In this document: one piece after another, positions 26,734-34,175 of the stretch
Layout of the letters: the number at the start of each line of letters is the position of its first letter
Position numbering within the stretch: position 1 is the stretch's first letter
Source of the DNA: Aromatoleum toluolicum
GTDB lineage: Bacteria; Pseudomonadota; Gammaproteobacteria; Burkholderiales; Rhodocyclaceae
DNA: 36,559 bases
Assembly: GCF_012911005.2 (NCBI RefSeq)
Contig: NZ_WTVS01000055.1
Location: forward strand, 1 to 36,559
Direction: 5' to 3'
Program-made: the position numbers and the translations under genes
The notes under the pieces: generated by a model
Database searches by the model: none
Told to the model about the DNA's origin: nothing
Seen by the model: the letters and a program-made list of their open reading frames with translations, nothing else

Positions 26734-27387
26734 TTGAAACGACTCACCATCCCCGGCAGCGGCACCGAGAGCCGCGCCACCAAGCCGGCCCGCGTCAGCG
26801 CGCCGGCCACCCTCGGCGGTGCCGCCTTCGGCGCTTCGCGCGAGGACACCGGAGCCGACTTGCTGGAGGCCGCCCAGGCGGCCGAGATCGAGCAGCAGGC
26901 CACCCTAGAGGCGGCCCCGGTCGAGCAGTCCTACCCCGAAACCCTGGCGCTCTACGTGCAGGCCAAGCACGACCAGGTGGAGCACATCGAGGACAGGCTA
27001 GAAAACCTGATCGACCGGCAGCAGGCCCGTTTGCAGCAGACCCAGGCGTCCGCGCCTGGCCGGCTTTCCTTGCCCGGCTCTAAGCGAGCCTGGCAGAACC
27101 AGCAGGCGCAGCAGCAGGCCCGCTTGCAGACGCTTCACGCGCGCCTGGAGGCCGTCCGCGAGATCAAGGAAGGCATGGGCCTGCACTCGCCGAAGATCGA
27201 AGAGCTGGCGACGCGCAAGATGCGCGCCGAGAACCCCGAGCTGGCTTCCGATTGGGATGCCATGCGCGAGGCCGCCCGCCGGCATGAGCTGCTGATGCGC
27301 AAGCAGGAGCAGGAGCGCAAGCAATCCCAGGCCCAGGAGCGGCCAGGGAGATCGCAGTCCTTGGGCCTGTCAGCCAGGCCCGCATAA
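26734..27387 (+). CDS. kfrC: KfrC plasmid-stability protein
   Basis: This 217-residue protein starts at a TTG codon (26734) after a strong AAGGAGG. It is Gln/Ala/Glu-rich and mainly helical, with probable coiled coils at about residues 45-145 (EQQATLEAAPVEQ to RLETVHARLEAVRE-like region) and at the C-terminus (MREAARRHELLMRKQEQERK). Position after kfrA-kfrB identifies it as KfrC, the third component of the IncP-1 kfr system. No catalytic motif is seen. Confidence 0.82.
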   Translation: MKRLTIPGSGTESRATKPARVSAPATLGGAAFGASREDTGADLLEAAQAAEIEQQATLEAAPVEQSYPETLALYVQAKHDQVEHIEDRLENLIDRQQARLQQTQASAPGRLSLPGSKRAWQNQQAQQQARLQTLHARLEAVREIKEGMGLHSPKIEELATRKMRAENPELASDWDAMREAARRHELLMRKQEQERKQSQAQERPGRSQSLGLSARPA

Positions 27388-27393
27388 AAACGA

Positions 27394-27418
27394 AGCCCGG
27401 CGGTCGCCGGGCTTTTTT
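27394..27418 (+). terminator. Terminator after kfrC
   Basis: A perfect 8-bp stem AGCCCGGC/GCCGGGCT with a GGTC loop is followed by a T-run (27413-27418). It ends the kfr operon that converges on traM. Confidence 0.9.
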
Positions 27419-27422
27419 CTCG

Positions 27423-27588
27423 AGCATCGCCATTTCTGGCGAGGGAGGCCCGCCGAGGGCCTGGTGGAATCATCCTGCAGCATCGTCACAAGCGACGATG
27501 CCGGGAGCTGGCCAGCATCGCCGAACCTGGCGATGCCGCCGGCGCGGTCGACCATCGCCAGTTCTGACGATGAGATCCCGCATCGCCA
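27423..27588. repeat. Cluster of short GCATCG hairpin repeats
   Basis: Several hairpins of the form CATCGCC...GGCGATG or CATCGTC...GACGATG follow each other (for example 27476-27500 and 27513-27535). The same modules, including CCTGCAGCATCGTCA and GAGATCCCGCATCGCCA, occur inside klcB at 20818-20975. The cluster reaches the very end of traM. Confidence 0.75.
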
Positions 27589-27589
27589 T

Positions 27590-28030
27590 CTACAGCGAGG
27601 CCCACAGGGCCAGGCCGGCGGCCACGACCGCCATGCCGGCCGCGACCATGTTCATCATGGCGACGCGCCGCGCCTCGCGGATCGGCGCGACGAGCTGCGC
27701 CGTCACCGCCTCAACCTCACGCCGCACGGCCTCGGCGGCCGCCTTCGCGCCCTCCTGCATTCCCCGCGTCATGGCGTCCTTGCTGGCCGCCAACGCCGCG
27801 TTGAGCGTCCTTTCCGCCTTTCCCTTGGCGTCATCACCCCATCGGTGGGCGATGGACTCCAGTTCCGACTTGAAGGCGTCCAAGATTTCCTGCTGGGCCG
27901 ATGCGCTGTCCTGCATCAGCTTCATGTTGATGGTCTGGAGGATCAAGATCGGATCGTCGCGGCCCACGGCGATGCCGTGCTTGGCCGCGATCTCCCGTAT
28001 CAGCTCCTCGATCTTGTCGTCGGCCGCCAT
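27590..28030 (-). CDS. traM: TraM, IncP-1 Tra1-region protein
   Basis: This 146-residue protein matches TraM of IncP-1 plasmids by position beside kfrC, by its overlap with traL, and by its sequence. A soluble helical N-terminal part (KIEELIREIAAKHGIAVGRDDPILILQTINMKLMQ) leads to a C-terminal membrane helix (about residues 118-144, MMNMVAAGMAVVAAGLALW). TraM accompanies the oriT leader operon traKLM and has an accessory role in conjugation. It is intact, but the rest of the transfer system is not in the window. Confidence 0.88.
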   Translation of the reverse strand: MAADDKIEELIREIAAKHGIAVGRDDPILILQTINMKLMQDSASAQQEILDAFKSELESIAHRWGDDAKGKAERTLNAALAASKDAMTRGMQEGAKAAAEAVRREVEAVTAQLVAPIREARRVAMMNMVAAGMAVVAAGLALWASL

Positions 28031-28461
28031 CAGAGCACCGCCGCGTTTTCGAGCTGGGCGAAGAGCTGGGTTTTCACGATCTTGAGCCGCTGCCGCGTCA
28101 TGATCGTGAGCGCCGAATCGGCCAGGGCCTCATCGAAGGTGCGCCGATCCTGGAGCATTTCGGCGAAGTCGCGGCCGTAGGTTTCCTCTTTCAGCGCCGG
28201 AATCTGGATGATGGCGGACACACGGCCCTTGTTGGTCGTGTACGCCTTCAACTGCTCGAACCCCTTGCCCTCGTGCTCGATTGGCCCCCAATACGGGTTC
28301 AGCCAGACCACGAACAGGCATTCGGCCGGGAACTGGCTGGCGAGCTGGGCGAAGCCGCTCACCGTGTCCACCAGGGCCTGGCCGCCGGTGACGACCGTAT
28401 GCACCACGAGTTCGTGGCCCATGTCCTGGAGCAGCGCCGGCACCTGGTTGCTGATGAGGTA
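28030..28461 (-). pseudogene. traL: TraL, C-terminal part, cut by miniature element
   Basis: The remaining ~143 residues (YLISNQVPALLQDMGHELVVH onward) match the C-terminal part of TraL, a MinD/ParA-like ATPase of the IncP-1 Tra1 region. The N-terminal ~100 residues with the Walker A motif are missing beyond 28461, where the miniature element begins. The stop overlaps the traM start. The product cannot bind ATP normally. Confidence 0.88.
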
Positions 28462-28749
28462 GGGGACGTCTCAGAAAACGGAAAATAAAGTACGTTAAGC
28501 CATTGGCATGGCCACCGCTCTCGCAAACGATCATTTTCAAGAAGCCACCGTGAGAATGCGGGCCGCGCCAGTGCTGGCCTTGTCCGTCCCGTTCTCGAAA
28601 ACCGCTCTCGAATCGAGCCGCCGAGACTGCCGAGTTTCGAGAACAGCCGAAACGCCGCTTCCAGCGGCAGACGCCACACGCAAAGCCGCGCCGTTGCTGG
28701 ATCGAGCATTCCTTAGCGTGCTTTAAATTCCGTTTTCTGAATCGACCCC
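28462..28749. mobile_element. 288-bp TIME-like miniature element with Tn21-type inverted repeats
   Basis: Both ends are 38-bp Tn21-subgroup repeats: 28462-28499 begins GGGGACGTCTCAG, and 28712-28749 is inverted and ends in GACCCC. There is no gene between them. The core has an inverted repeat GTTCTCGAAA/TTTCGAGAAC (28591-28600 and 28635-28644). The layout fits Tn3-family-derived miniature inverted-repeat elements (TIMEs). The outer 5-mers AGGTA and TGTTC differ, because the right flank belongs to a different plasmid. Its right repeat serves as the right end of the 22.7-kb unit. Confidence 0.82.
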
Positions 28750-29287
28750 TGTTCAGCAAAAAAATCGACCGCACAGAACGCGCTACAAGCGATTTTTCCG
28801 GGTGTCCGAGGGGTCAGGGCTGGCCAATGGTCAGAAAACGCCGTAGCGGGCCTCCTGCGCGGCCATTTCAGCCCTTTTAAGCCTTCATGCCCATCGCGGA
28901 AGGCTTCGCCCCTCCCTTTTGAAGACTTTTTGACGGTTGTGTAGCAGGGACGGTCTTCCACGGCGCGCAGCGCGCCCGGTTGAGCGGCCGGCGCGGCCGT
29001 AGGACGCGGCGGGCGTGATTTATCCGGTGTCTTAGCGCCCGTAGGGTGCCCCGCTTGCGGGGCAGGTCAGGACGGCCGCTTGCGGACGGCCTGAGCCGCT
29101 TAGACCGTGGTTGCAGGGCGGTGGAGCACCCCCGCCCGGCGCAGCCGGGCTTTGTAAGCACTCGCGCCAAGGGCGCGCACGACTTGGGGTGAGGCCGAAG
29201 GCCGAGGGGCAAAGCCCCTGGGGGGATGGGAGGACGGCGAAGCCGGCCGGGAGGGTTCGAGAAGGGGGGGCACCCCCCTTCGGCGGC
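28750..29287. other. Non-coding flank of the RepA origin with GC-rich origin block, copy 2
   Basis: No supported gene. The sequence TGTTC at 28750-28754 is the second copy of the target duplication. The segment 29185-29290 is similar in inverted orientation to 18226-18330, the GC-rich block of the IncP-1 oriV. Other short GC hairpins occur, for example around 29047-29064 (GTGCCCCGCTTGCGGGGCA). Confidence 0.65.
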
Positions 29288-29725
29288 GTTAAAACGTTAA
29301 ATAAGAAGGCGTTAAAACGCGCGCGCGTGTTACGCTGTGGATAAGCTGTCGTAAGTCCTTGTCGCGTAAGACTTTTTCCAAGTGGCATGTACGCCGATAG
29401 ACGAGAAAGCTGTACGCCGATAGACGAGAAAAACGTACCGCGATAGACGAGTGTTTGTACGTCGATAGACGAAACGGCCGGTTTTTCTGTGGATAAGTAG
29501 CCAAATGTACGCCGATAGACGAGTGTTTTTGGCAGTATCGGATGCTTTCAGCGTGGCAGCAAAAAAGGCGTTTTCGGATGCTTCCGGGCTAAAAATCCAA
29601 TGCTGACGCGGGTTTTTCGGTAGTTTTGTCGCACAGGGGTGTGCGGTGATAGACGAGTAAACCGTACCGCGATAGACGAATTCGCGCAGTTTGGCAAGAA
29701 GGCGAAATGTACGCCGATAGACGAG
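29288..29725 (+). other. oriV: Iteron origin of the RepA replicon
   Basis: Eight direct iterons with core CGATAGACGA lie at 29389, 29412, 29435, 29457, 29507, about 29639, 29664 and 29709; most read GTACGCCGATAGACGAG. Two DnaA boxes TGTGGATAA are at 29336-29344 and 29488-29496. An AT-rich stretch with a repeated GTTAAAACG (29288-29296 and 29311-29319) precedes them. RepA, encoded next to it on the minus strand, is the expected binder. Confidence 0.9.
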
Positions 29726-29817
29726 TCCGGGCCGGCGCTGGCCAGGGGGCCACGATGGGCGGTTGAGGCTCTGCCGGTGGTCAAGCTGGGGCAGTGCGGC
29801 GAGCCTCTGCATGGGCG

Positions 29818-30780
29818 TCAGGCCAGCTTTTTTTGCAAGAAGTAGGACACCCAGGACAGCTTGCCGGCCTTGTTGGCCTCGCATACCAGTTTGGCGTTAT
29901 CGCGGGTCATGATGACCAGCTTGTTGGGCTTCACGGACTCGTCGAGGAACATCCGGTAGTCGGGCAATGGGTCGCGCTCCACGATTTCCTTGATCTCCTG
30001 CTTGAAGCGGCGCAAGGTCTGCGAGCTGCCCGTTTTCTCCAGCAGCAACGGCAAGCTGATTTCCCACCATGCCTTATCGCCGCAGTGCTTGCGGGCCAGC
30101 TCGTACAAGCGGCGTTCCAGGGCTTGGCCAAGGCTGAAGTAGTCGGGGTGTAGCGTGAGGATGTCGAAGTCCATTGCGGCCCGGTAGAGCCATTCAGAAA
30201 TTGTCAGTTCCAACTCCAGCGCGCCCTTGCCGTTCTTCGTCCAGGTCGTCACGCGGTAGTCTTCGATCAAGCCGAAGCCTTCGAGCTGTTCCTTCTCGTT
30301 CGTCTTGACGTTCGTTTCAATGGTGGTGCCCTTCAAGCGCCGGCACATGTCCACCACGCGCTCGTAGGCCGCGCCTCCGGTGCTGCGGCGCGTTCCCAGC
30401 AGAAACGGGTACACGTCCACGCGGACACGGCGCGAAACCTTGATGCCAGCATCGTGCCCTCGCACGATCTGGCTGATGCAGTAGATCAGGATGTCTTTGT
30501 CGAAGACTGTAGCCGCGCCCACAGCGGACGGGATGATGCGAATGCTCCGGCCTGCACGCGAATAGACGCGGATGCGCGTGTCGCGGTTCTTTGACAGGGA
30601 GAAGATGGGGTACTCCATTGAGGACACATCATCTTTAACGGGCCAATCATGGATCGCCTCAAGCACCACAAACAGGTCAGGTTGCACGGCGCTGGCCAGG
30701 ATGTTCCCACTTGCCGGCTCATCGCCTCGCCCAAGTGGAAAAAGTGTTGCGCTTTCGCTGTCTGTGTTATGATGGGACAT
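29818..30780 (-). CDS. repA: Plasmid replication initiator RepA (RPA family)
   Basis: This 320-residue protein resembles the RPA-type plasmid initiators. Recognisable parts are DKDILIYCISQIVRG, GGAAYERVVDMCRRLKGTTIETN and WLYRAAMDFDILTLHPDYFSLGQALERRLYELARKHCG, which suggest winged-helix DNA-binding domains. It should bind the CGATAGACGA iterons at 29389-29725 and open the origin. The start at 30780 follows AAGGAG. A convergent promoter overlaps the start and a plus-strand terminator lies 70-100 bp into the leader, which suggests antisense control. The incompatibility group could not be assigned. Confidence 0.87.
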   Translation of the reverse strand: MSHHNTDSESATLFPLGRGDEPASGNILASAVQPDLFVVLEAIHDWPVKDDVSSMEYPIFSLSKNRDTRIRVYSRAGRSIRIIPSAVGAATVFDKDILIYCISQIVRGHDAGIKVSRRVRVDVYPFLLGTRRSTGGAAYERVVDMCRRLKGTTIETNVKTNEKEQLEGFGLIEDYRVTTWTKNGKGALELELTISEWLYRAAMDFDILTLHPDYFSLGQALERRLYELARKHCGDKAWWEISLPLLLEKTGSSQTLRRFKQEIKEIVERDPLPDYRMFLDESVKPNKLVIMTRDNAKLVCEANKAGKLSWVSYFLQKKLA

Positions 30781-30881
30781 TCATTGCTCCTTATGTGTCT
30801 CTTGCTGCCAAGCGGGTTGATCCGTTAGGGGTTGATGATGGTCTTTGAAGTGCCCGGCCTGCTCGCCGGGCATTTTCTTTT
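30765..30881 (+). ncRNA. Candidate antisense RNA to the repA leader
   Basis: On the plus strand, against repA, an extended -10 box TGTTATGAT (30765-30773) has a weak -35 TTGCGC (30747-30752) at 15 bp. A transcript from about 30780 would cover the complement of the repA ribosome site (CTCCTTAT) and end at a strong terminator: stem TGCCCGGC/GCCGGGCA (30851-30858 and 30865-30872) followed by TTTTCTTTT. The RNA would be about 100 nt. The stem has no T-run on the minus strand, so it does not serve the minus-strand genes. The function is inferred. Confidence 0.5.
30851..30881 (+). terminator. Plus-strand terminator in the repA leader
   Basis: A perfect 8-bp stem with a 6-nt loop (CTGCTC) is followed by TTTTCTTTT at 30873-30881. 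Both neighbouring genes are on the other strand, so a plus-strand transcript must be its client. Confidence 0.75.
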
Positions 30882-30893
30882 GTGCGTTCCGAT

Positions 30894-31205
30894 TCATGCC
30901 GTGGCATGGTGCTGGCCGACTGGCTGCACCGCCAAGCGCAGGCCCAGCGCCTTGAGCACGGCAGACAGGCTGCGCAGCTCCGGGTTGCCCTGGGGCGACA
31001 GCGTGCGGTAGAGCTGGTTGGCATTCAGCTCGGTTTCTTTGGCGATAGCGCGCACGCCACCGCGCGCTTGAGCCATCTGGCGCAGCGCCACCAGTAGATC
31101 GGCCGGTTCTCCATCCAGGAGAAGCTGGTTTAGGTACTCGGCCGCAAAAGCCGGGTCTTCCTTGAACAGTTCGGCCATTGCTTCGTCGTGGCTTCGATCC
31201 TTCAT
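30894..31205 (-). CDS. HigA-like antitoxin (helix-turn-helix)
   Basis: This 103-residue protein has a C-terminal helix-turn-helix domain (about residues 38-90, LLVALRQMAQARGGVRAIAKETELNANQLYRTLSPQGNPEL) and an N-terminal helix (MKDRSHDEAMAELFKEDPAFAAEYLNQLL). This is the addiction-module antidote type found after Gp49/RelE-like toxins. The start at 31205 overlaps the toxin stop (ATGA). Toxin-first order is typical of the HigBA class. It probably also represses the operon. Confidence 0.87.
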   Translation of the reverse strand: MKDRSHDEAMAELFKEDPAFAAEYLNQLLLDGEPADLLVALRQMAQARGGVRAIAKETELNANQLYRTLSPQGNPELRSLSAVLKALGLRLAVQPVGQHHATA

Positions 31206-31525
31206 GCTGACCTCCGTTGCCAGTCTTTCCAAAACCCAATCGCGCGCTCGATGTCGGCGTCCTGGGTGCCTTTGTCACCGCCGCATAGCAGTAGAACTAC
31301 CACCGCGCCCGCCATCGCGTAATAGACGCGGTAGCCGGGGCCTTGGTCGATTCGCAGCTCCCACACACCTTCGCGGCAGGGCTTGTGATCGCCAAAGTTC
31401 CCCGCCTCAATGCGGCCCACGCGCCTGACCACCTGGCCTTTTGCAATCGGGTCGCGCAGCTTCTTCAGCCACTCTTGAAACGGGTCGTGCTCGTCCTCGG
31501 TGATGTAGTGCCGAACGGTGAACAT
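31202..31525 (-). CDS. HigB/Gp49-type RelE-superfamily toxin
   Basis: This protein has about 107 residues (MFTVRHYITEDEHDPFQEWL). The family signature DPFQEWLKKLRDPIAKGQVVRRVGRIEAGNFGDHK, then WELRIDQGPGYRVYYA and LLLCGGDKGTQDADIERA, identifies a phage-Gp49-like RelE-superfamily mRNA interferase. The start at 31525 is chosen because family members begin MFTVRHY; ATG codons at 31531 and 31552 are close to or upstream of the palindromic operator. It pairs with the antitoxin encoded downstream. Confidence 0.87.
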   Translation of the reverse strand: MFTVRHYITEDEHDPFQEWLKKLRDPIAKGQVVRRVGRIEAGNFGDHKPCREGVWELRIDQGPGYRVYYAMAGAVVVLLLCGGDKGTQDADIERAIGFWKDWQRRSA

Positions 31526-31535
31526 GTCCATATTA

Positions 31536-31549
31536 TCGTTTATAAACGA
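31536..31549. promoter_or_regulatory. Palindromic operator of the HigBA-like pair
   Basis: The perfect palindrome TCGTTTATAAACGA lies just upstream of the toxin start, a typical antitoxin-binding site for autorepression. The TATAAA inside it may be the -10 element. Confidence 0.6.
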
Positions 31550-31598
31550 CAAAGGCGCAAGGGAGCACCCTGCGCCTCGTCTTGGTTGATCGCGTAGG

Positions 31599-31979
31599 TC
31601 ATGGCGCGGCCACCAATAACTTGGCGGCCTTGCGCACGGCGTTCGTGGCCTTATCCAGCGCCTCGGCGCATCTGGCCGCGTCGTCGCACCCTTTCATTGC
31701 CTCGGCCAAGGCGGCCAGCTCCAAGGCCAAGGTTTCAGGAAGATCCAGCTCCACGCGAATGGAACTCACGCCCGGCGTCGTAGTTTTCTTGTATGCCCGC
31801 TCGATAGTGGCCACGGCTCCGCTGACACGTTGCTTGCTCATACCGTACTCGGTGGCCACGTCCACTTGGGCGCGTCCATCCACCAACACGGCGCGCGCCA
31901 TTTCACGGGCTTGGTCGCCCATGCGGGTGTCGGCGGCAGCGCGGTCAAAGGCTTGCGGGGTAAGGCGTTTCAGTCTCAT
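31599..31979 (-). CDS. KorA/TrfB-family transcriptional repressor
   Basis: This 126-residue protein has an N-terminal TrfB/KorA-like domain: RLTPQAFDRAAADTRMGDQAREMARAVLVDGRAQVDVATEYGMSKQRVSGAVATIERAY parallels LTEAQFQAAIKGLEIGQQTIDIARGVLVDGRPQAEFVASLGLTKGAVSQAVSRVW of the IncP-1 KorA in this window. The C-terminal ~60 residues differ (Ala/Glu-rich helix) and may dimerise. The start at 31979 gives the compact domain; an ATG at 31997 adds six residues. It is encoded after parB and may bind the CTATTGAC-N-GTCAATAG operators (inference). Confidence 0.8.
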   Translation of the reverse strand: MRLKRLTPQAFDRAAADTRMGDQAREMARAVLVDGRAQVDVATEYGMSKQRVSGAVATIERAYKKTTTPGVSSIRVELDLPETLALELAALAEAMKGCDDAARCAEALDKATNAVRKAAKLLVAAP

Positions 31980-32005
31980 TGGGGCCGTCCGGTGCATCAG
32001 CGCGG

Positions 32006-32019
32006 TTTCGCGCGCGAAA
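32006..32019. promoter_or_regulatory. Palindrome B, site 2: TTTCGCGCGCGAAA
   Basis: This perfect 14-bp palindrome lies between the parB stop and the KorA-like gene, the same core as at 2853-2866. Confidence 0.55.
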
Positions 32020-32059
32020 GTTGAAAGAGAGGCGGCCAGCGGCCGCCCTCATAGAGAGG

Positions 32060-33352
32060 TCAGAAACGCCAGCCTTCCGGCATGTCGGGAGAGGCATTCC
32101 GGCCAGCGCCCTCGATGTCGGGATGCAGTTCTTCCCACAACTGCGCCGGCGTCTTGTCCTTCAGCTCGCCCTGGAGCTTCTTCAGGTACATGACAGCCCG
32201 CTCCGGGCCGATGCCTTCCAGCATCGGCAAGGTCATGGACAGGAACCCTTGCCACAGCACCCACTCGGTTTCGTGCATGTTGTGGCCCAGCGTGGTCATG
32301 TGGGTTTTCATGCTGAAGAACTGCGCCTGATTGGCTTCGCCCCACTCGAAGGTTTCTTCCCGCAGCGACAGCAGCTTTTCGTTGGCTCGCTCCTTCTCGG
32401 CGGCGGCCTTCTGCTCCGGGGTCAGCTCCATCGTCGGGAGGGCTTGCTGGCCGCGTCCCGAGGCGACGGCCGGGGCCGGTGCGGGGTCTTGGCCGCCGTC
32501 CTCGTCCTGGTCGCCGGCATCAGCTCCAGCAGCCGCACGCTCGGCATCCCGCTTGCGCTGTTCTTCCAGCCATGCAGGCGTCTTCTCCGGGGCCTTGTCG
32601 CCGGCCTTCTTGGCGTTGTCCAGCTCGATGCGGCGCTGGGCCAGATCGTCTTGCTGCTGCTTCCATGCCTTCATTCTGGCCAGCGTGTTGCGGGCTTCGT
32701 CGCGCGACAAGGGCAAGCCCTCGTTCATGCGGTGAGAGAGGCGCGAAAACTCGGTGTGCGTGTCCTCGATGTCGTAAATCTGGTTGAGGCAGTGAAGCAC
32801 CTCGAAGTCGCCGCACAGATCGTTCTCCAGCAGCTCGCGCACCGGGTCTGCATAGCGGCGCACAGCCATGCGCTTGCTAACCCATGCCTCGCCACGGTTC
32901 CAGATCGTCATGGCTTCCTTGGTGCCGTACAGCTCCACGTCTTCGATCACGCCCATTGCTTCCTCGTAGGCGGTCAGGTCGTCGCGGTCGTTGTTCTCCG
33001 TGACTTGCAAACGGCGGATTTGCAGCTCGGTCAACCCCTTCTTGATGATGACGGGCACCTTGACCAGCCCAGCCAGCGGCGCGGCGCGGTAGCGGCGCTC
33101 CCCGACGATGATGCGGTAGCGGCCGTCCGCTTCTTCATGCACCACCAGCGGCTCGATGATGCCGTTCAGCTTGAAGCTCTCGGCCAGTTCCTCCAGGTTG
33201 CGGAACGTCTTGCGAACCTGCTTGACGCTGTAGATGCGCGCCAGTTCGATTTCGGCGTCGGCCGGCTGCACCGGCTTGACGGCGATCTGAGCCACGGCGG
33301 ACAGCTTGCCCAGGTTGAGGCCGGGCTTTTTGTTGGTTGCGGTTGCGGTCAT
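32060..33352 (-). CDS. parB: ParB-family partition protein (KorB-like)
   Basis: This 430-residue protein is much longer than standard plasmid ParB proteins. The ParB N-domain is at about residues 30-120 (IELARIYSVKQVRKTFRNLEELAESFKLNGIIEPLVV, GRYRIIVGERRYRAAPLAG), followed by a helical DNA-binding region (about 125-200, TAYEEAMGVIEDVELYGTKEAMTIWNRGEAWVSKRMAVRRYADP). A charged Ala/Pro-rich linker (about 245-310) leads to a unique C-terminal domain (to 430). It starts 12 bp after the parA stop, after AAAAGGAC, and should form the partition complex with ParA. Confidence 0.87.
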   Translation of the reverse strand: MTATATNKKPGLNLGKLSAVAQIAVKPVQPADAEIELARIYSVKQVRKTFRNLEELAESFKLNGIIEPLVVHEEADGRYRIIVGERRYRAAPLAGLVKVPVIIKKGLTELQIRRLQVTENNDRDDLTAYEEAMGVIEDVELYGTKEAMTIWNRGEAWVSKRMAVRRYADPVRELLENDLCGDFEVLHCLNQIYDIEDTHTEFSRLSHRMNEGLPLSRDEARNTLARMKAWKQQQDDLAQRRIELDNAKKAGDKAPEKTPAWLEEQRKRDAERAAAGADAGDQDEDGGQDPAPAPAVASGRGQQALPTMELTPEQKAAAEKERANEKLLSLREETFEWGEANQAQFFSMKTHMTTLGHNMHETEWVLWQGFLSMTLPMLEGIGPERAVMYLKKLQGELKDKTPAQLWEELHPDIEGAGRNASPDMPEGWRF

Positions 33353-33364
33353 GTCCTTGTCCTT

Positions 33365-34147
33365 TTAGATCGCGGCTTTGTCGAAAATCTGGTTGCACAC
33401 CGCTTTCATTTCGCGGGCGGCCAGGATTTGGCTTTCGCCGCTTTGCACGCGCCACACCGGCCGATCCTTGGCGTACTGCGTGGCTGCGCGGTCGTAAAGC
33501 ACCCCTTCCATCACCACCTCGCCCAGCTCGTCGCGCAGTTGCTCCAGGGCGTTGCGGTCGAAGGCGCGGCGGGTATTGACGCGGTTGGCCAGCAGGCCCA
33601 GCGTCACAAGGTCGGCGTTCCATTCCAGTTGCTGCACGCGCGCAATGTCTTCAAACAGGTCGCCCAGGCCGTCGATGGCGTCTTGATCCATCGTGCAGGG
33701 GCACACCACGAAGTCAGCGGCGATCAGCGCGGCATACAGCGGATTCCCCAGCGTCGGGGCCGTGTCGATGATGCACACGTCGAAGTCTTTGGCCAGCTTG
33801 GCAAGCGCAGCGCGCGGGGCGTGCAGGTCTTCCAGCGGGCGGCTGGCCACGTCCACCAGCTCGCGGTCAGCAGCCACCAGCGCAGCGGACTCCCCGCACG
33901 GAAGCGGTTGCAGTTCGATGGCCTCTCCGTCGAACAAGGCGCTACCCGTCAGCGATTGCAGCTCGTCGCCCTGGTCGCCCACGGTACGCTCGCGCAGTGC
34001 CCGGAGGGTCTTGCTGAAGTTCTTTTGCGGATCGAGGTCAACGCACAGGACGCGCAAGCCGCGCTCGATGGCGAAGAAAGCCAGGTTTCGGGCAACAGTG
34101 GTCTTGCCGACTCCGCCCTTCTGGTTGGCGATAGCGATGGTTTTCAT
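33365..34147 (-). CDS. parA: ParA-family partition ATPase
   Basis: This 260-residue Walker-type ATPase has a deviant Walker A motif QKGGVGKTTVARN (residues 9-21), Walker A' LCVDLDPQKN, and Walker B DVCIIDTAPTLGNP. It lacks a long N-terminal DNA-binding extension, so it is of the short, ParA-Ib-like or IncC2-like size. The start at 34147 (MKTIAIANQKGG) follows AAAGGACG; a longer frame upstream has no homology. It acts with the ParB encoded downstream in segregating the plasmid. Confidence 0.92.
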   Translation of the reverse strand: MKTIAIANQKGGVGKTTVARNLAFFAIERGLRVLCVDLDPQKNFSKTLRALRERTVGDQGDELQSLTGSALFDGEAIELQPLPCGESAALVAADRELVDVASRPLEDLHAPRAALAKLAKDFDVCIIDTAPTLGNPLYAALIAADFVVCPCTMDQDAIDGLGDLFEDIARVQQLEWNADLVTLGLLANRVNTRRAFDRNALEQLRDELGEVVMEGVLYDRAATQYAKDRPVWRVQSGESQILAAREMKAVCNQIFDKAAI

Positions 34148-34175
34148 GATCGTTCGTCCTTTCCCTGGTTGTCGA

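Noticed and set aside
29389..29725. Repeated units that could suggest a CRISPR array
   Set aside because: Spacing is irregular, the repeats are short (core about 12 bp) and lie next to repA with DnaA boxes, so they are origin iterons.
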